From assembly GCF_000770635.1 (NCBI RefSeq), contig NZ_AVBF01000001.1, positions 157,997 through 221,996 of the forward strand: a DNA stretch of 64,000 nt. The letters run 5' to 3'. The translations under genes and the position numbers were made by a program. This stretch comes from Pontibacillus yanchengensis Y32. GTDB lineage: Bacteria > Bacillota > Bacilli > Bacillales > BH030062. The notes below the pieces were generated by a model. That model was not told where the DNA came from, ran no database searches, and worked only from the letters and a program-made list of their open reading frames with translations. Shown in pieces: positions 60,728-64,000 of the stretch. Position 1 is the stretch's first letter, and each line of letters begins with the position of its first letter.

Positions 60728-61699
60728 ATGTATATTGGTATAGACGGTGGCGGTACGAAAACGGAAATCATGATGTGTGATGAAAAAGGTGTTGTGGTCG
60801 CGCGATGTGTTGGAGGGTCCACCAATGTGAAGTCCCGGTCAGAGGATGCCATCAAACAGACGCTGAAGGAGCTTTTTCATGATTTATTTATTCAGGCGGA
60901 TGTAGCTTATGAACATGTTACAGGCGTATTTGTTTCCTCTGCTGGAGGGGACCGAATTTGGGATCAGCAGCGTTGGCGCGAATGGATTTATGACGTAGCA
61001 CCGGGCATTCGAGGTAAAATTGATGTGCACAACGATGCATACGGAGCGCTCGCAAGTGGAACGTTTTCGATGGAAGGCACGGTCCTGATCGCAGGCACTG
61101 GATCGATTGCTTACTCGATCTTGGATGGGAAGTCTAGACGTGTAGGCGGCTGGGGCTACCTGCTTGGCGATGAAGGTAGTGGGTATGACCTTGGCCGACA
61201 AGCATTATCGAAGGTTGCACATATGCATGATGGATTGATGGAGCGCGATCAGGAATTCATGGAAATCATCTTGACCTCGTTGCAGGTGGAGAGCGCAGCT
61301 GACGTAATAACAGCTGTGTATGAGGATGACTATCCTAGACGGAAGATAGCGTCTCTTGCTGAGCATGTCGTTATTTTGGCGCAAGCGGGGAATGCTACCG
61401 CCCGCCACATTGTTGGGAAAGCGTTACGAAGCTTGCTAGAGCTAGTAGACGAGATTCATTCCGAAGATGTGCCACTTGTCTTAAGTGGAGGGATGTTCCA
61501 ATCAGCGTTTATGCGCATGGCTTTTGGCAACCTTTTTACGAAAAAATATCCGCAGCCTCAAGCCATCATTCATCCAGATGTACCTCCTGTTGTAGGCGCA
61601 TTAGTGTGCGCGTTGCTTATGGGAGAGGAAGCGGTGACAAGCGAAGTGAAGGAGAATTTACAATCATCGAGCCGGTCTTTGAACCGTAGCTTTACTTGA
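60728..61699 (+). CDS. murK: BadF/BcrA-type amino-sugar kinase (MurK-like)
   Basis: About 323 residues. IGIDGGGTKTEI (phosphate-1), GTGSIAYSI (phosphate-2), GWGYLLGDEGSGYDLGRQAL and LSGGMFQ (adenosine motif) define the N-acetylglucosamine kinase/BadF ATPase family, to which Clostridium MurK (MurNAc/GlcNAc kinase) belongs. Placed directly before murQ, it likely makes MurNAc-6-phosphate. ATG at 60728 begins one base after the previous stop (TAACATG), indicating coupling. GlcNAc specificity cannot be excluded. Confidence 0.82.
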   Translation: MYIGIDGGGTKTEIMMCDEKGVVVARCVGGSTNVKSRSEDAIKQTLKELFHDLFIQADVAYEHVTGVFVSSAGGDRIWDQQRWREWIYDVAPGIRGKIDVHNDAYGALASGTFSMEGTVLIAGTGSIAYSILDGKSRRVGGWGYLLGDEGSGYDLGRQALSKVAHMHDGLMERDQEFMEIILTSLQVESAADVITAVYEDDYPRRKIASLAEHVVILAQAGNATARHIVGKALRSLLELVDEIHSEDVPLVLSGGMFQSAFMRMAFGNLFTKKYPQPQAIIHPDVPPVVGALVCALLMGEEAVTSEVKENLQSSSRSLNRSFT

Positions 61700-61717
61700 A
61701 AGGGAGGTGCAACGACG

Positions 61718-62641
61718 ATGTCTGAAACCGATCCAATCGTTAACACAGAAATGCGTAATGAAAAGTCCAACCACTTGCACCAGTTTTCGACGATGGACAT
61801 TATTAAACTAATGAACGAAGAGGATGACACGGTAGCCAGTGCTGTCAAACGTGCCCTTCCTCAAATAGAACGTGTAATCAACCAGGCTGTCGAGGTACTG
61901 GAAAACGGAGGCAAGCTCTTTTATTTCGGAGCTGGAACGAGCGGACGCCTCGGCGTGCTCGATGCCTCCGAATGCCCGCCAACGTTCGGCGTCCCACATG
62001 ATCTCGTGAACGGAGTAATTGCAGGCGGAGACGAAGCCCTACGCTACCCTATCGAAAATGCCGAAGACAGCAAAGAAACCGGTGCTGCAGATTTGCGAAA
62101 GCATGTTGGTGCAAGCGATATGGTCATCGGCATTGCCTCAAGCGGCCGCACTCCATATGTGCTAGGTGCGATGGAGGCTGCTGCTGAAATGGGCGTATGT
62201 ACCGGGGCCATCTGCTGTAATGTCGGAACCGAACTCGCTGAGATGGTCGACTATCCTGTTGAAGTGCCGGTTGGAGCGGAAGTAGTCACAGGGTCAACTC
62301 GCTTGAAAGCAGGCACCGCACAGAAAATGGTGCTGAACATGATCTCCACCGCCACCATGATCAAACTCGGAAAAGTGTACCGAAACCTCATGGTCAACGT
62401 CCAAGCCTCCAATGAAAAATTACGCAAACGCGCCATCTCGATTATTCAGGAACTCACCGGCGTAGACGAAGGGACGGCCGCTCACTATAGTCACCAGGCC
62501 AATGGAGACGCACGCATCGCTACACTTATGCTGTTGCTGGAAATCGACGCTGACGCAGCTCAAGAGTTGCTGGATCAGAAAAATGGCCATTTTCCAAATG
62601 CGGTGGAAGGGTTTGAGGTTGCTGAGGGGAAGAGGGAATAA
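61718..62641 (+). CDS. murQ: N-acetylmuramic acid 6-phosphate etherase (operon B)
   Basis: A 307-residue second MurQ with the same signatures: GAGTSGRLGVLDASECPPT, IASSGRTPYVLGA and LMVNVQASNEKLRKRA. ATG at 61718 follows AAGGGAGGTG. The N-terminal TEMRNEKSNHLHQFSTMDII segment is nearly the same as in the operon A copy. Last gene of operon B; a terminator follows. Confidence 0.93.
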   Translation: MSETDPIVNTEMRNEKSNHLHQFSTMDIIKLMNEEDDTVASAVKRALPQIERVINQAVEVLENGGKLFYFGAGTSGRLGVLDASECPPTFGVPHDLVNGVIAGGDEALRYPIENAEDSKETGAADLRKHVGASDMVIGIASSGRTPYVLGAMEAAAEMGVCTGAICCNVGTELAEMVDYPVEVPVGAEVVTGSTRLKAGTAQKMVLNMISTATMIKLGKVYRNLMVNVQASNEKLRKRAISIIQELTGVDEGTAAHYSHQANGDARIATLMLLLEIDADAAQELLDQKNGHFPNAVEGFEVAEGKRE

Positions 62642-62654
62642 TGTTGTTAGGAGG

Positions 62655-62681
62655 AAGGTCACTTTGGAGTGGCCTTTTTTT
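62655..62681 (+). terminator. Terminator of operon B
   Basis: Stem AAGGTCACT/AGTGGCCTT (one G-T pair) with a TTGG loop, followed by TTTTT. Confidence 0.9.
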
Positions 62682-62759
62682 ATTGGAGATAGACTATTTT
62701 CTATTGGATAGAAGGAAGAGAGCGTTTAGACGCCGAATCAGTAGGAGGAGGTGATTGTA

Positions 62760-63758
62760 TTGATTGTTAGAGAACTGACAAAACCGATTGACCTGTTTAA
62801 AGAAGAAGCATTAGCGCTGCGCCTGCCTGGGAATTATCCTCTGCGAGCTGAGCTTGATGATAGCATAGGCCGAAGAAAGGCTGGCTATCGCGGCGAAAAA
62901 GCGCTTGATTATTACCTGCATTTTTTGCCCGACTCCTCACTCGTTTTCCGCGGAACCCGTATCCCCACCAGTACCTCAGCTTTTCAAATCGACAACCTCA
63001 TTTTGACCTCAAGTGCAGCCATCATCGTAGAAGTAAAGCATCTTTCAGGCAACATATTTTTTGATCAAACGTTTGATCAATTTATTAGAAAGGATGAAAA
63101 CGGCAAGGAAGAACGCTTCTCCAACCCTATCGCCCAAGTCGACCGCCAGAAAATCAAACTCCGTAACTGGCTCCGCCCCCATCTCACCCAACCACTCCCC
63201 ATCGACCACATCATCGTCTTCACCCACCCCCACGCCATCCTTGATACCAACATGCACGACGACCCAAGACTGCGCAACATTGTATATGCAGATCACATGC
63301 TCGATAAAGTGAAGGAACTCACTGCTAAATATAAGAAGGAAGTGTTATCTCGGAGCCAACTGTTCGCATTACGCGATCAACTTTTGAAAAGCGACCGCCC
63401 ACTTGATGTGGATGTTCTCGGCCGGTTTGGCGTTCGGAAGGAAGATGTGATGAAAGGCGTGCAGTGTCCTGGGTGTGGGAGGTTGGGGATGAAGAGAGTA
63501 CAGATGAGGTGGCAATGTCCATTTTGTGGGAATAGGGACCTGTCTGCACATGAACGCGCTGTTTATGATTATTTTTTATTGATGGGGAAGGAGATTACGA
63601 ATCAACAATGTAGGTTATTTTTACAAATTGACTCTAGTGATTCAGTTTATAAATTTCTAAATGGTATGAAGTTACGACAAACTGGAGTTAATCGTGGTAG
63701 GAAGTATCATATACCGCAAAATATAGCTGAGGTGCTTGCTGAACATCAGAGTAGATGA
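62760..63758 (+). CDS. NERD domain protein with zinc ribbon (paralogue 2)
   Basis: About 332 residues. TTG at 62760 is chosen because GGAGGAGG ends 8 nt upstream; the resulting MIVRELTKPI start matches the MIVKDNS start of paralogue 1. NERD domain at about 40-165 with D78, E91-V-K93 (IIVEVKH) and PIAQVDRQ; zinc ribbon CPGCG...CPFCG at about 237-262; C-terminal winged-helix-like tail (NQQCRLFLQIDSSDSVYKFL). The spacing of all elements equals that of 328-1299. It is followed after 6 bp by a long 21-bp-period array. Confidence 0.85.
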   Translation: MIVRELTKPIDLFKEEALALRLPGNYPLRAELDDSIGRRKAGYRGEKALDYYLHFLPDSSLVFRGTRIPTSTSAFQIDNLILTSSAAIIVEVKHLSGNIFFDQTFDQFIRKDENGKEERFSNPIAQVDRQKIKLRNWLRPHLTQPLPIDHIIVFTHPHAILDTNMHDDPRLRNIVYADHMLDKVKELTAKYKKEVLSRSQLFALRDQLLKSDRPLDVDVLGRFGVRKEDVMKGVQCPGCGRLGMKRVQMRWQCPFCGNRDLSAHERAVYDYFLLMGKEITNQQCRLFLQIDSSDSVYKFLNGMKLRQTGVNRGRKYHIPQNIAEVLAEHQSR

Positions 63759-63764
63759 AATTTG

Positions 63765-63945
63765 CGGATAAGGAGAGGAAAGGAGCGGATATCCGAGGGA
63801 AAGTGACGGATAAAGGAAGGAAAGGAGCGGATACCCGAGGGAAAGTGACGGATAAAGAGAGGAAAGGAGCGGATACCCGAGGGAAAGTGACGGATAAGGA
63901 GAGGAAAGGAGCGGATAAGGAGAGGAAAGGAGCGGATATCCAGGG
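63765..63945. repeat. 21-bp-period array, CGGATA family
   Basis: CGGATA occurs at 63765, 63786, 63807, 63828, 63849, 63870, 63891, 63912 and 63933: nine units exactly 21 bp apart. Two unit types, CGGATA-AGGAGAGGAAAGGAG and CGGATA-YCCGAGGGAAAGTGA, mostly alternate, giving a 42-bp higher-order period. It starts 6 bp after the NERD stop codon. The minus-strand reading frame here is a repeat artefact. Confidence 0.9.
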
Positions 63946-64000
63946 GGAAGTAGTCAAGTCCTTAACATTGTGTAAAAGTATCCATGATGTTTTCAACTTG

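Noticed and set aside
63688..63996. Minus-strand 102-residue frame rich in Ser/Pro/Leu
   Set aside because: It is the translation of the 21-bp array (seven-residue periodic peptide) and has no ribosome site.

Overview
The window is chromosomal DNA of a low-to-moderate GC, Gram-positive, probably motile member of the Bacillaceae. The support is AGGAGG-type ribosome binding sites, frequent TTG and GTG starts, a dpp-ykf operon in the exact Bacillus subtilis order, YpuA-, YuzF- and PCYCGC-type proteins, lipobox lipoproteins and a sigma-D type promoter. The genus cannot be fixed from the sequence. I see no tRNA, rRNA, CRISPR or prophage.

Layout. (1) 0.3-1.3 kb: a NERD-domain gene between two 20-bp-period repeat arrays. 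(2) 1.5-11.3 kb, minus strand: dppA-B-C-D-E-ykfA-B-C-D, for uptake and cytoplasmic breakdown of murein peptides. (3) 11.5-18 kb: envelope and secreted proteins (orphan anti-sigma factor, lipoproteins, a duplicated-domain surface protein, a DUF1002 protein, a PCYCGC lipoprotein) separated by interspersed repeats. (4) 18-27.4 kb: a catabolic island with an epimerase, a DapA-like aldolase and a regulator on the minus strand, and three Gfo/Idh/MocA dehydrogenases, a dehydrogenase-like protein without a Rossmann domain and a TIM-barrel isomerase on the plus strand. (5) 27.6-35 kb: small membrane proteins, then a chemoreceptor gene behind a sigma-D promoter and a class I c-di-GMP riboswitch, followed by an intact GAF-GAF-PAS-GGDEF-EAL protein. 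(6) 35-42.2 kb: ThDP enzyme, manganese catalase, secreted metallophosphoesterase, acetyltransferase, a 692-bp transposable-element remnant with perfect 8-bp target duplications, PspC. (7) 42.7-62.6 kb: a large peptidoglycan-sugar recycling region. (8) 62.8-64 kb: a second NERD gene followed directly by a 21-bp-period array.

How the recycling region fits together. A secreted protein fuses the GH3 N-acetylglucosaminidase NagZ to the GH171 exo-muramidase NamZ, which in B. subtilis are separate proteins. Two operons follow. Operon A (murQ, anmK, amidase/beta-lactamase homologue, oligopeptide-type ABC importer) appears suited to MurNAc-peptides or anhydro-MurNAc. Operon B (murR, second amidase homologue, CUT1 sugar importer, MurK-like kinase, second murQ) appears suited to free amino sugars. 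A nearly identical ~425-bp block (repeats plus promoter and a MurR-like palindrome) precedes each operon, so the 9.2-kb operon A lies between long direct repeats.

The most unusual features are the NagZ-NamZ fusion, the direct-repeat-flanked operon A, the riboswitch-controlled chemoreceptor beside a c-di-GMP enzyme, and several families of strictly periodic 20- or 21-bp arrays, two of which touch the only two NERD genes.
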